Assembly: GCA_963277665.1 (NCBI GenBank)
Contig: OY728142.1
Span: forward strand, 9,314,001-9,378,000
Length of the DNA: 64,000 nt
Origin: Viscum album
Lineage: Eukaryota > Streptophyta > Magnoliopsida > Santalales > Viscaceae
Direction: 5' to 3'
The position numbers and the translations under genes are program-made. Positions 49,409-62,479 of the stretch are shown here, piece by piece. The notes below the pieces were generated by a model. That model saw only the letters and a list, made by a program, of their open reading frames with translations. It was not told the DNA's origin and searched no databases. How positions within the stretch are numbered: position 1 is the stretch's first letter; each line of letters opens with the position of its first letter.

Positions 49409-49415
49409 TTTTATA
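49409..49415 (-). promoter_or_regulatory. TATA box of solo LTR E
   Basis: Minus strand CCTTATAAAAGGGCACC, followed by a C/T-rich stretch. Transcription would start about 30 bp downstream, placing the join at 49238 roughly 140 bases into the transcript. Confidence 0.78.
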
Positions 49416-51309
49416 AGGGAGGAGAGGGGCACCTTAGGAATATCTCAAAATATTATTTTATATTAAAATAAAAATCAGTTTATAATGGTTCCAAAGGGTC
49501 TTATTTCGAAGATAAAGTGGGGATGGGTCGAAATCCTATCAACCAATAGGATTTAGACAAGTTTAGGGTATTATTTTAACCTTATCAATTAGATTTAACT
49601 CTAAGTTAAATAATTTAACTTTTACAGTGTCTTTATGTTTTCTTTCACTATATGGTTAATACACTTACTATAACATGCCAAACGAACCCCAAATTGTTTA
49701 TTATTAATATATATATCCTTATCTAAGTCATTTGGCCGAACCTTAGATTTTTAGGAATAAAATAACAATTAGTAATATAATATTTGATTTAAAAACTATT
49801 TTGTGTCAATTTTGACACTATTTGATATATGATTTTTGTGAAAGTCATAACAGAATTATATGATTGAACCAAGTTGATTAAATCAACACTAATATATCAT
49901 AGTAACCTAGAAAATTAGTTTAATTCATAAAATGTCTCAAATTACATTTATTTGGGTATTTATAACATCAATTATGTCAATATTTCATTAATAAGATAAT
50001 TACTGCATCATCTTTGTGTCATAATAAATGATAATTATTTAATCCCTAAAAATTCTAAATAAATTCCTATGATGTAGATAATTGTATTAGTTTTCTGGAG
50101 ACTATTCATGTTCGAAGTTTCATGAAGTTTATCACTAGATTAAAATTATTATACTTATATAATTTAAGAAAGTGACATGTTGTCACATTCTTTGGTTTTA
50201 ATAATAAATAAATTATTTTCATTGAAAAAATTTAATTAAATGAATATAATCCGACCCTTAGGTGATATGGGTCTACTTTTAGTCATCCAATAGGATTTTG
50301 ACATTTTTTTAGGGTAATTTTAAAATATTATATTTACCCTTAATTACCCGATTTACCTTTAACTACGGTAAATAAAATTTACCATAGTTACTATTCATAA
50401 TTCCCAAAAATAAAAAGTAGCTTATTAACATAATTTGTACCCACTGATTCCAAATATGGAATCCATTTTTCCAAATTCTATACACAAAAGATGCAGAAAT
50501 TAAATTAAAATTAATCCCGTTGTCGAAAGAAAACAGGTTTTTCTTTAAAACATTGCAAAAGATTGAATTGATTTAACCTACGAATTCAAGGTAAAATCAA
50601 TGCTAATGACTTACATTATATTAAATGGTAAAAATATATTATATTTATACTTTAAAACCATTCAATATTATCATTTAACCACATAAGATATTACAATGAA
50701 AAAAGTTGTTTTTAATTAAAATATAGCGTGTTTTTACTATTCATTAAAATATGAAAGTTATCGGAAAAATATCAAAACATTATCTAATGTAAATTTTTAT
50801 ATCCTGATTCAAATGAAGAATTTTATTTTGTCAAATTTAACATATAAACATGTCAAAAACTAGATTTAAAGTGGGTGCGCCATCAAAAGGTGGAAAAACT
50901 GCATTTTTTGAAAAATACTTATTTTACCCGAAAAAATTATTTTGTTCTTATACCATGTTCTAGAAATGTGTAAGATGAATAATAATGTTATAAAATTCAA
51001 AATTTAGTTAACAATATTCATAACGGCTAGTTCATAACAATATTATAATAATATATCGTTGTTTAGTAAAACTCGGTATTGCGTACAACGCAAGCTATCG
51101 AGGAAGGTCGCGATTGCGTGTAAAGTAAGCTAAGCACGTGTGTAGTGAAAGATTACTTTGATGATATATATAAAAAAAATATTACTCATAAAAATCTCGG
51201 GTGTTACACTTATCTACATCCTTAGTAAAATTTTTGTGATTATGGTCTTCTCAAATATCCAACTTTAATCCCTTAAGAGAATGTTCAAAGGAGGTGCGTC
51301 GAAGAAGAG

Positions 51310-52199
51310 GTAATCTCCTCTACAGATTCTTTCAAGTTTCTTTATTAGTATACTTACTCTTCATTTGTTGTTAGATTATAAATTAAAAACATCAGTATAA
51401 AAAATATAATGATATTTTATTACAAATATGAATCGACTCTATTTCAGATTCTATCCATCCTATGAAAAAACTAAATCACTGTGTGCGCGTACGTACGAAT
51501 TACCGTCTCCACATCGTGGTGTAATATGTTTTTCCACCACCACCTTACCCGGATGGGTATAATTGTGGATATATGAAATATATATGATTATTATAACATA
51601 ATAATATTTCTGAGATATTATATCATCACTCCAAATCCAAACAATAATTGTGGGAATGATATCATCTCTCGTGGGTATGTACGGATTATCGTCTCCACGA
51701 TGCGATGAGATTTATTCTCCATGTTAACCAAACAAGAATGATTATAAAGTATATTTAATAAGTAATTAGGAAATATATGACATAAATATTCTAATGGATA
51801 TATAAATATATATATATATATATGTCATTTACATCCATTCAATTTAATAAGGAAACCAAAATAGCGTTCATCCGTACATACGACCTACCATCTCCATGAA
51901 TGGTGTATTTCATTACAATTATTAATATATTATATATATATATATCTATTCTAAATATATATTATATATAAAGTATTTTTTACATTCAGGATGTAAGTAA
52001 TCATGATCTAAGTAATCGTATGAATAATTACAAGTCAAAACGCGTACGATAAATGAAAGGATTTTACCCAAAACGCGGCTTTAATATGGAATTGACAAAT
52101 AAAAGGGTAATATAAAGTCATAAGTGAATCATATATGATATCATAAATATTATTAAGGTTCTATTATAAGTAAATAATATGTTTAAACCCACTATACAA
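51310..52199 (+). other. Intron-like segment in B 3' LTR (GT donor, shifted acceptor, 890 bp)
   Basis: The exon side is CGAAGAAGAG, the segment starts GTAATCTCC and ends CACTATACAA before GACTCTC. The G of the acceptor is A at the aligned position, though an AG occurs one base later. Holds CGTACG-type motifs. Confidence 0.62.
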
Positions 52200-53536
52200 G
52201 ACTCTCATACACATACAAGAGTAATTGGAAATAAGGTAAGGGATAATTATTTCAATCTCATTCTTATCTAAGATTGATTATTCGTAAGTATTTACTGGGG
52301 TTATGTTTATCATCATTGTCCATGTTTTCTCAAAATGTTTTCATAAAATGTTTTCTATTAGTCCATGTTTTTGTAAAGTCATTTTTACCCTTTTATGACT
52401 TTTACCACAAGATATGGAAGGAATCATTCTTTTGTTTTCCATATGAGATACTTTTTGACTTTTCCAGAAAATGTATGGGGAGAATGTTTTTTTAACTTAT
52501 ACAGAATGAAAAGATTCTTATGGATTCATAATGCCACATTTTCAGGAAGCTTACTCTACATTATTTCATTATTATTTTCAAAAAAATACTTTTCATTTAA
52601 AATTTCAAGGCATTTTGTGAAAAAAAATGATTTTGAAGAGGAAAGGAAATTTTTTTCAAGAATTCATTTCATGTGTTTTATCAAAAATATTTCCCATCTA
52701 AGATAACATTATTTAGTATGATTATGTTACATGTATAATTTCTATATTATTTACACGGTATTATTTTTCTTATAAAGAAATGATATCCATTTTTTTATAT
52801 GGATTATGTTATGATGACATGATGTTTATGAAACCCATTTTATTCATTGGGTTATGATGAATGATTTATGTTTATTTTGTGGCATACGTAAGAATTATTT
52901 CATTTGGAGATGGGTGGGTCCTATATATCCCTCCAATGCATTGGTAAATGATTTATATCTCATGAGATGGATATTTCTGGAGCGGTATGTAAAATATGGT
53001 TCAGTAATATAGGGCTGGAAAGGCTGGTAAACCCAGTTCAGTAATGGACTTTGTCCACTATGATGGTCTTGGCAGCAATGTATTGGCTACTATAGAAATC
53101 ATATCATGTGCTTAATGGTTTTCCACAGTTACATGTTTTATTCTCATGAGATTTTATCCTTATGAATGTTATTTTTTGATCTATTCCTTATGAACTGCCA
53201 TGATTTATGTCATTACTCATGTTTTATGTTCTGGTGTTTACATTCAAATGTTTATGGATTGTTTGATGTTCTAGATGTTTACCCTTACTGAGAATTTGTG
53301 CTCTCTCTTTTAATGGTTTATTTTCCCCAAGATATAAATAATGGTTTTAGGTAAGAAAACAAGGGGAAGAACTTTATGGGAGATGTTTAAGATCGTTCAC
53401 CATGACTAGAAGACAATGTTCCTTGTTTCCAAAGACACTAAACTATTACGGTCTTTGGGTGTCTGTTTTTATTATGTATTAAGTATTTCATAAAAGTAAT
53501 GTAACATTGATGTATATGATGATTTGGGTCTCTAAA

Positions 53537-53541
53537 GACAT
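53537..53541. other. Target-site duplication of element B, right copy (GACAT)
   Basis: Exact match to 36722-36726. Confidence 0.78.
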
Positions 53542-55590
53542 ATATTGAATAAAAATTATATTTATATCATGGATTATATTCTGGAGATAATAAAATATTT
53601 ATTGATTTCTATGGACCAAGAATACCAAGTCTGAACTTATATGAAAACAAAGTATTCATTACCAAAAATGAAATTTAAAATGAAATTATTAATAAATGAG
53701 TAAAAAAATGTCATAATATAGTCATATATTATATAAAAAATTAATAAATTTCTTTAATAAGTTAATAAAATGTTTAAATCTACTATACAATATATTAAAG
53801 CATGTTCAACCAAATGGATCATTGATGTAGGGGCTTTTCTCGTCACACAATTATTTTAATGATATATTCTATACTCCCCACATATTTTTTATGGTGTATA
53901 TAATGATGATTAATTTACTGTATTATTATTATAATAAAATTTATGGGAATTTACATGTCAATATTAGAATCTCTTTTTAATGGAGTTTACAATTTGAATT
54001 TTACCAATGTGGTAAGTTTTTTTCAATTTTCTTTATTTGAGACCATTCTTTAGTTACAAACATATAATATTTTTTGATGGGTATATACTACCCCCATAAC
54101 CTGTTATATAATGAAGATACTTATTTTAATGGTATTATATGTTTCATTTGAGGATATTCTATCATTGTTTTTATGATTAATGTTACCAATGTGGTAATAG
54201 TTTATGTCATTATATCACCATTTATTGAAATTGTTTGTGACTAAGTATGAAATGTTGAAATAATATGATCTAACTATAATTAATTGGCATGAATTATTTT
54301 CACCCCAGTTTATATCATGATAATTCATTTAGTTCTACTTAATTTCCTATCTTTATATACTGAAGAGTTTAAAATAATTTTTTTATTAAATATCATCTTT
54401 TTGATCGAAAACACTTTTTATCCCAAAACCATGGTTCCTAAAAATGATTGAAATATTTTTTTAAAAAGTTTTTTCAAATATTAAAGGATAAATTCCTAAA
54501 TAGATTTTTTAATTGTTTTCAAAAATATTATTTTATATTATTTTATGTTTATTCTTAAATAAAATTATTTTCCAAATGTTTTATGTTTTAGACAGTGATT
54601 TTTAAAATAATAGGATATTTTTATCCAAAAGTGTATTTCAATTGGGTTTGAAATAGTTTTTCAATTTGTTTTATAATGGAATTATTTTATTCTTGAAATG
54701 GTACATGATAATTATATGAAATGGGTGATCTATATAAATAATATATGAATGGTTGATCCCTATTATAGTAAATGAGAAACAGGTTAGCCCGATATGGATT
54801 ATATGAATGGTTGAACCCCATTATAGTTCACAGGTTTGGCCGATATATCATATATGAAGAGGGGTCCCCATATAGATCACCAATTCATTGAGTAATTATT
54901 ATATTGTAAGTCTTATGTAGGGTCATTCAATTAAATGGGGTTGTAAACGGTATTATGAATATAACGCACTATGTTACCAAAATGGGTTTTAATTACCCAT
55001 TATGGGTTTATAATGTTTCTCATGATCAAGATTGATTTGAAATGTCTCATGATTATTTATTCTAATAAAAATTAACTATTTTATTATTTTATATTTGATT
55101 ATTCGATTATTGATTTTTATGATCTCTTTTATAGTCCTATCATACACTCTGATTTTGTCATCATACCTCTATGACCTTCTTATGTGCAATGATAACATTC
55201 AATTTCTAATGATTATGTTTTTCATCAATGAGAATTTAGACTCACCCTTATGATATTTCTGTTACTAATGAGTTATAGAATGATTTCAAAGAGTTCAATC
55301 AAGAAGGGATTTCATATAGATTATAGTGATGTATTAATGTGAAAATTAAAAGGTTAATTGTGAGAAATTGACTTTTAATGTCATGTGAATTTTTTATGTA
55401 GTATTATTCCCTTATTATCGAAACCCATAAACCAAAAATGTACCCAAGATTTTATGTGATCCTATTCTTTATTATTATGTTTTATGTTTTAGATGAAAAA
55501 TTTACAAACAATTATTTACATCCAATCCATAAAAGTAATATTCAATATTTTAGCACCGAATCTGGGAGGGTGGGTCCATGACTATTATAG
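53542..55590 (+). repeat. LTR C, right (intron end and U5) fragment
   Basis: It continues LTR C after B. TTTAAATCTACTATACAA at 53773-53790 matches the intron end of B (TTTAAACTCACTATACAG). GAATTTAGACTCACCCTTATG at about 55229 matches AATTTTAGCTCACCCTTTTTATG of B, 240 bp from B's LTR end. C's segment between 36088 and 53790, less B, is 888 bp. The terminus near 55590 and any right-hand target duplication were not resolved. Confidence 0.55.
54745..54890 (+). repeat. Short tandem repeat in LTR C, unit about 52-57 bp
   Basis: TATATGAATGGTTGA followed by ACCCCATTATAG or TCCCTATTATAG and a GG-TTxGCCGATAT stretch occurs twice in full and a third time in part. It lies in the U5 side of LTR C. Confidence 0.65.
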
Positions 55591-57910
55591 TTGGATCCAC
55601 CACATCTTGACTCAAACTCAAAACATATACTATTCAATTTATTTTTTAAAATAAAATTTCTCCCGAACCCTAAAACCTCAAAACCATATAATTAATTCCA
55701 AACAAGACTTTCAAAACCAAAATTTCCATATTTTTTTCTTTCCATTCTTAAAATTTTGTTTAATACCACCATGTTTTGTTTAAACAGTTTTAAAATATAA
55801 ATATATTCCATTTAAAAACCTAATTAAATGAATTTAACTATCTCTGTAGGATTGATCATGATCTTGAAACATGCTACATTTTAGTTAACTAACTACACGA
55901 ATCAATGTTTCATAAATTTTTATTTATATTAGAACTGTAGGGAAATAACAAAACCATGATGACCTTTCATAATTCCATTAAATGTTTCCTTATTACCCTA
56001 TATGTAAAAATAATGTAATAAATTTATAGAATTACTTTTTAGAGGCAGTAGTCCAAGTGTATGCCCGAGCAACGTTATCGTTTTCCAATAAATTATATGG
56101 TAAGAAAGTAAATGTGATATTATAATTAAAAAAGTTTAATTATTCCATAAATATAATATATGTATATATATATATATTAAATCCATATTTATATCCATAT
56201 GTGAGAGTTGGTTTTGGATAACAAATTACATCTGTTCATAAGGCGGTATTCCTTTGTACACATGTCTGTTGATTTTATTTCCCATTTGATATAGGAGGAG
56301 ATGGATATAGGTTATTAAATTAACAAAAAAAATCTCATTATATGTAATATATTTGTATTATAATTTCATTACATTTTTAGAATATTTTATTGATGTGGAT
56401 AAAGAAATAAATTGAAACGCACTGTTAGGAACTATACCTATTCTTTTGATAACCTCTTGATGTTTATACAAAATGTATTCGTAGGGTGGTTTTATTATCA
56501 AAAAATGTTCTATATTTCATGGTGATGTATTTAAATGAGCTTATTTCTATTTATTTTCTAATCAAATTTCTTTTTTATTGTCAAGTGGAGAAGATAGTTG
56601 GTTCAATTAATTAATTGAGATGAGGGACACACTTTTAACTTTTGAATGGTTTATAATAATTTTAGGACACCTTATAGAAAAAAATTATTAAAAAATAGAT
56701 CATTGGAAAATATTAGGTTATATAAGGTCTAAATATTTCAATAAAATGGTAATTATACCTTAGTTATGTCGTTTTAACCCTTGTATTTTTAGTTTACCCC
56801 TGGTAAATTGGTTTTAACAATAAACATGATAATTAATTTTTACAATTTTTATAGTTAATTTTGTAAAAAACATTAAATTGAAACTATTAAATAATATTAT
56901 TTTTTCATATTCGAGATATGAAATCCATTTTAACAATTTCGACACACATATTTGGAAATTTTTAATTTAACATTAAACTCGCAGACATGACGAAAAAAAT
57001 GTTTTCAAAAGAAAAAGTTTCTTAAATATATATTGTTTGTATATTAAAATTAAACATGAAATTTATTAAAATGATAATAATTTTATTATTAATAATAAAA
57101 ATTAACTATTTTTACCTTTATATCATTTTAAAACAAGATATATCTTGGTAAATTCTTTAAATGAAAAAAAATTATTAACAAGAACCAATATTTTTTTATT
57201 ATTCATCGAAAAATTAAAAATTTTAAAATATTCTAAAATTTTGAATCTTTGAAATTTTTTACTTGTTTTATTACAAATTAAATTTCATTTTTCAAAAACA
57301 AAATATTCATGTGTCTCTATTTAATTTTAAAATAATAGAACAAGACGTGATGAAACCATTTTAAGAAGATATTATTTTTAAGCATAAAAAGAGATTTATT
57401 CTTATCGCATTCCTATAAAAAACAGTAGTTAAATAATAAATATTTTTATTGAAAAAAATATATAAATTTAGAGAAAATAATTCAAAAAAATTTGTGATTT
57501 TATTTTTAAATATAAAATCCCAATGCTAAAAAAATTTATTTTTCAAAAAAAACATTCCTCTTAATTTAAAATGATTTTTAATATCATTTATAATCAATTG
57601 ATAAAAAATGAATTTAATTCATACATGTGTCAACCATGTAAAATTAATAATTTAGTCATTTATATTCCTACCTTACAATGTTCATCTCATTAATTATGGT
57701 AAACTTTATTACAGTAGATTATAACTCGACGTTACATGTATTACACGATATTGATTGAATACATTTTTTTAGAAAATTTTATTTTATAAAATCATGAATT
57801 AAAAAATTCCAAATCACATAGAAATTAACTTCTCTATTTATATTATGTTAAATTGATACAATAATTCAGGATGCATCAGTGTTATCATATCTTTACGTCC
57901 CCACATAGCT
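55591..57910 (-). repeat. Probable 3' LTR sequence of element D (left end unresolved)
   Basis: 56042-56100 matches the CGTACG block of the A LTR in minus orientation (GAGGCAGTAGTCCAAGTG against GAGACGGTAATCCGTACG, then CGAGCAACGTTATCGTTTTCC against CGAGCGATGATATCGTTCCC), and 56225-56320 matches the next one, with GGATAACAAATTACA. The right end near 57910 meets a polypurine tract. Diverged relative to A and B. Confidence 0.55.
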
Positions 57911-57924
57911 TCCCCCAATTGGTG
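57908..57924 (-). other. Candidate polypurine tract of element D
   Basis: The minus strand reads CCAATTGGGGGAAGC just after the decayed pol end and before LTR-like DNA. Confidence 0.6.
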
Positions 57925-59090
57925 GTTTCACCAAAAAAAATTTACCTAGTGAGTGCACATGTTTCATAGAAATTTATATATATGCTCAATAATATCTATT
58001 CATTATTTCTCATAAAAAATATTTTTATCCAGTAGTAGGACCTATGGGTTTAGTAAAAGTGAAGTTCCACTCATTTACTTCCTTTGGAGAGACACACAGA
58101 ACACATCATGGACATGATAGGTTGTTCGATGAGAGTTAAAAATGATAAGCTACCATCCCCACTCGATAATTAATATAAAAGGTGTCAATATACATAGAGA
58201 TCATTTTTCCCTTATTTTTTAATCTCATAACCTTATTAAATGTTTAAATTAAAAAAAACCCTACTCATAAACATCAAACTCAGGATCACACTAAATATTT
58301 TCAATATAAATTTTCTATATACACTATGTTTTTTTCATGTGCGGATAAATGGATCTGAATTTATATTCCATTTCCATAGCAATCTCAGGTCTCAGTATCT
58401 TTCTTACTCAACTTCATTACTAAATGTTGAATTTATACCCTTATTTTTATATAAGGATTCATAAGGACCCATTTTAGTCATCAACATTAATATACTATAA
58501 CATGAAAAGTCATCTAGAGTGAGATGTTGATTCAAAAATCATTTGAAATATATATAAAAAGATCATAACATATCCTCTAGGGTTTTTATTTTTTTTCTTT
58601 GACTGAATATCTATATTAGGATTATATGTTTTTCATAAACATAACCCTATATCTAGATCCTTTATAATAATTATCTTAAACATTGAGGTAAAAAATGGAT
58701 CCAATCATGTGAAATAGAATGTGGTAGACCATGAAAAATTACTACTTAATTAATTTATTTCCTATTCATATAATCCTAGGATAAGTATTCTTTATGAAAA
58801 TAGTGTTTTCGAATCAACTATAACCCAAATATCAGTATGCCCTTCAGATATTTTCGAGAGTCTAATTCCAAAATAAATTATGATGTTTTTCAATTTCTAT
58901 TCTAGTATGGGTAATGGTTGTAACATCCCCTTATACATGTGTCTCTCATATATAAATTTCTAGCACAACAAGACATAAGATTGAACATATGTAATATCAC
59001 TCTTAATTCCATCTAACCAGAAATAATTTTTCAGATCTCTATACATCTTTGTAATTCTATGATGAAAATTGAATGAATAACTATGTGATT
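57925..59090 (-). pseudogene. Ty3/gypsy integrase relic of element D
   Basis: On the minus strand the zinc-binding N-terminus reads HRITKMYRDLKNYFW (about 59010-59060) and continues to DITYVQSYVLLC, matching HPGSTKMYRDLK...C of plant chromoviruses. The C-terminal part has HVHDVFCVSLQRK (about 58095-58130), corresponding to VHxVFHVSxLRKY. The core between is too decayed to follow reliably. The small plus-strand open piece at 58240-58464 is a shadow. Confidence 0.8.
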
Positions 59091-59149
59091 ATTGTAACAA
59101 CCCCTTCTTTAAATTTGTAATGAAATAAATAATATATGGTTCACTTACA

Positions 59150-60050
59150 TTATAATTACATCATAATCATGGTTAAACTCAGAAAAATTATTATCCTTAA
59201 CCTTTATATATATATATCATCCTTTTTACCACTTTAAAATTCATATGGATAGATTGTTGAACAATTATTTGGGAGAGAGGTGATTTCTCCACTTATTTTT
59301 AGATTTAATGATCCAACCTTGACAAATATAGAAATAATGTATCTTTTTTGTCCTTATCATGGATAAGCTATCATAATCGTTTCGAATCTAAGCAATATCC
59401 ACCTTATTTTCTATACCAGGGAGGTGATGCATCGACTCTTTATAATCCTTAATAATATCCAACCATCATATATGGAAGATATTAAACTAAATCTATGTGA
59501 ATATATAATTTATAATTTTGTAATCATTTTATATATCAAATATTTTTCTATAAATATAATGACTTTATATCATTAATTCAAAAATACCACTACTAACTCC
59601 AAATCTTGACTTGGGTAATTTTTATCATGATACATCCTTTTTTATGAGGCATAAGATGTCACTATATCATTCATCATGAGAAAACATCTCAATTACTTTG
59701 TTAATGAATCACTGTAGACTTAATATCTTTATCTACATTATGTTAATGTAAGAATAGGTTCACTTTATAACCATTAATTCAAATTCATATATACCAAGGA
59801 ACATGGATCCCCTCATAGATAACTTATTGAGTTGATTTGAAATCTATGTGAAATTTTCTAAAAATAACCAACAATTATCCAATCCAGCAAGGAAAAATCT
59901 AGCTCTCAATCATTATGGTTAGTCTTATCCAATGTTAAATGAATTTTTTCTTTGATGGATACATAGATATACCATTTTTTTAAATTATATAGAACAAAAA
60001 TGGAACCTTATATATCCAAAATCACAATTGGTATATTATCCAAAAAACTT
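59150..60050 (-). pseudogene. Ty3/gypsy RNase H and connection region of element D (poorly preserved)
   Basis: Placed between the recognisable integrase and RT because the order RT-RNase H-integrase is fixed in this group. I could not confirm individual RNase H motifs, so this call rests on position. Confidence 0.4.
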
Positions 60051-60490
60051 ATCCTCTATTGAGGTCATAGGTTTATTATCATGTGATCTTCGTGATTTTT
60101 CATTCCTTTGAATATTTAATAATATCATCTATAAATAACAACACAAATAGATCAATGTAATATCTAAATACTATAATAATTAAATCCATTATGGTAGAAG
60201 GGGAATTAATAAGACCGAATAGCATCACTCTATATTTATAGTGTTCATGCCTTTAATGCAATGCCATATAGTGAATATAATCCTTCTTAACCCTTAATTG
60301 ATGATATCCAAAATAGATTCGAATCTCCGAAACGTTCCATGATTCATGAATTTGATAATAAAATCACCAATAATGGATGACAGATGTTATTTCTTCATTC
60401 TTATTTAGTTTAGTTCTGTGAAAAAATGTCGATTCAGGTCATCCCATCAATCTTTTCAACAAAAACGTTTACACCCTAAGGTGACACAGT
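60050..60490 (-). pseudogene. Ty3/gypsy reverse transcriptase relic of element D
   Basis: Minus-strand blocks in order: VNVFVEKIDGMT (about 60440-60475), GYHQLRVKKD (about 60280-60310), MLFGLINSP (about 60200-60230) and LLFIDDIIKYSKE (60110-60150) with the catalytic IDD intact at 60124-60135. Frameshifts and stops lie between the blocks. Unlike the relic at 7.8 kb, the catalytic aspartates survive here. Confidence 0.86.
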
Positions 60491-61400
60491 TTAATGAATT
60501 AATACCATTTATAGGTTCTCCTAGAGTTTCTCCTTATTACTACAACCACATATAGTCCATTTAATAGGGAGTTTTCAAAATAGGAATTGCACATATTTTT
60601 AATTCAATTGAGAAATCAACTTCATGATTCAGTGTAAGGCTATGAAACTATTCTGAAAATAACGCAATGAACAAATAAGAAATAGGTATATCATCGATTT
60701 TGATTTTATCCCAAACCATCTGAGATAAGCAACCCTTTTTAATAGAAACCAATTACCCTACAATAGTTGTGATTTCCATCTTAATTTCATATTTATCCTC
60801 ATACTGATAAATTATCATAGGTATCCTTTAAATATCATACATGAATTCCATTCATGAAAAAATAATGTGGGATTAATGTAATGAATGTAAATACATGATT
60901 AAGATAAAATTCATTTTTACAAGATAGAGGAACAGAATATTTATAGGACACACATTCCCACATGTATCACCTAACAAGAAATCATAAAACTCTGATTTGA
61001 TCATCATATCGTTAGGGATTTTCACTAATAATTAGACATCTAATATTTGAGCTAGTGTTTTGAGACACTTATAAATTTATTCATATATAAAATAGTGGAA
61101 ATATACATATTCAATCAATACATTATTAATTCATGAATGTATGGTAAGTATACCTTTCACCACATCATTATCATACCCCAGATAAAAAAATTTGATTGTA
61201 GGAGATTTCCTCTATATCTGGGATTAATAGGATAATTAAATTTCTTATCAATATTTACCATTATATTATAGCGTTTGTTATTATAATGGTCAAACGTTAT
61301 GAAATAAAAAAATTAGAGTGTGGGTCATTTTTTATATCTCTCTATTCATATAAATATCTAAATTTTTCCAATCAAATTAGAATTTATCCAAACGATGAAT
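60490..61400 (-). pseudogene. Protease and linker region of element D (not clearly readable)
   Basis: Expected position of the gypsy protease between gag and RT. I see no unambiguous D-[ST]-G active site, only scattered stops. Confidence 0.35.
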
Positions 61401-62265
61401 TTTTTTTTCAAACATAAATCATTTAATACTTCCCCTCAGACAACATCCTTAATGATTCCTCACTCACTTAGAGAATAATAGAAATATCATCATACATTCT
61501 CCATGGTTTTCAGAGTTTCCTTTGAATTAATTTTTTTCATATTAATAAAATGATATTAATGGGTAAATCCAACATATATTTCCTCATAAATATAAAATAG
61601 AACAGTTTCTTTACATAAACTGAAGTGCCTATGGATAACACCATTTAGTGACTTGGTTTTAGGCCACTAAAGAGTCTATCATCCTTACATTTAAGTTGGA
61701 TGAAAATACCAAAAGCATACGCATAAAAACATGTCAAATTTTCCTCATAGTTACCAATAGTTTAATAATAATTATACTCTAATACAATGAATAAATTTTC
61801 AATTTAATATGAAGAATATAAGGAATTTACATTTAGAAAAACAATATTGAAATATCAACCCAATACATGGAGTAATGTTTTTCTTATTTCCTTGTATTCT
61901 TGAACAGAGTTTATTATTGATCTAGGAAACCTTAAAATTGATAGACAACCAATATTGTAATTTCATGATCCATTCAATAGAGGATGAAAAAAATCCTTTC
62001 AGGTGTACTGATTTGTTTTTCATATACTGTTGGATCAGCGTAAAAACTAAAATAAGTTTTATGTTTCATCATGAAAAACTCAACGAAACATTAATCCCTA
62101 TATTTCGTGTTTTCAAATTTTTATATGATTCATATCTTGAAAAATTTGAGTGATAATAAAATGATGATTTTTCATTCCATCCCCCATAACATTTTTTTCA
62201 TGGGAGGAAATCCATTTCATTATCGGTCACATTCATTATTAACATGGTTTATTCGGGTTTGAACT
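61400..62265 (-). pseudogene. Ty3/gypsy gag relic of element D, related to gag of A and B
   Basis: The minus strand around 61630-61770 follows the same order as element A: NLTxFxRYA, FIQ, then a D-D-R-L-FSGLKP block. Around 62155-62260 the noncoding strand matches A at 29570-29680 (CATTCCATCCCCCATAACAT against CACTCCATCTCCCATAGCAT). The plus-strand open piece 61938-62153 is an antisense shadow. This links D to the A/B family. Confidence 0.75.
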
Positions 62266-62479
62266 ATTGACTAAATACAAAACGTATATTGTGACAAAAA
62301 ATATTTTTAATGGGGTACCACATAATAAGAATAAATAATTTATCGGTTATCTAATTCATTGAAAATTATTTTCAATCTATGAATCTAAAGGTTTATCCTA
62401 GTTCATTAAATTTCAAAATCTATTCAAATCCTTCATTATTTTTCTAAAATATCTTCTCTTTTTTTAAAACATATTCCTA

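Larger units (their letters stand above)
46431..51208 (-). mobile_element. Solo LTR E (A/B superfamily), intronless form
   Basis: Begins TATAACGACCC and ends GGGTGTTACA, flanked by CTTAT, with no internal region: a solo LTR left by recombination between two LTRs. Without insertion F it is about 3.28 kb, shorter than A/B LTRs. It aligns with them but lacks the roughly 880-bp intron-like segment exactly and has further missing sequence on the U3 side. TATA box at 49409-49415 on the minus strand. Confidence 0.88.
36727..53536 (+). mobile_element. Element B: gag-only LTR retrotransposon with giant LTRs, carrying nested insertions
   Basis: Same family as A, opposite strand. 5' LTR 36727-41337, internal region 41338-44132, 3' LTR 44133-53536 interrupted by solo LTR E. 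Without E and its duplicated CTTAT the element is about 12.0 kb, matching A. A perfect 5-bp duplication flanks it. It encodes only a decayed gag and carries the same SINE as A. Confidence 0.9.
44133..53536 (+). repeat. 3' LTR of element B, split by solo LTR E
   Basis: Starts TGACACCCC and ends GGTCTCTAAA (CA changed to AA). The LTR runs 44133-46430, is interrupted by E, and resumes at 51214; its own length is about 4.6 kb. It has a TATA box at 46350-46356, so E landed about 75 bp downstream of it. The CGTACG motif is seen at 51486-51500 and recurs around 51670 and 51870. Confidence 0.88.

Noticed and set aside
52274..52706. Overlapping plus-strand open frames of 73 and 103 codons in the B 3' LTR
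   Set aside because: Same LTR region as 40234-40434, in different frames; noncoding LTR sequence.
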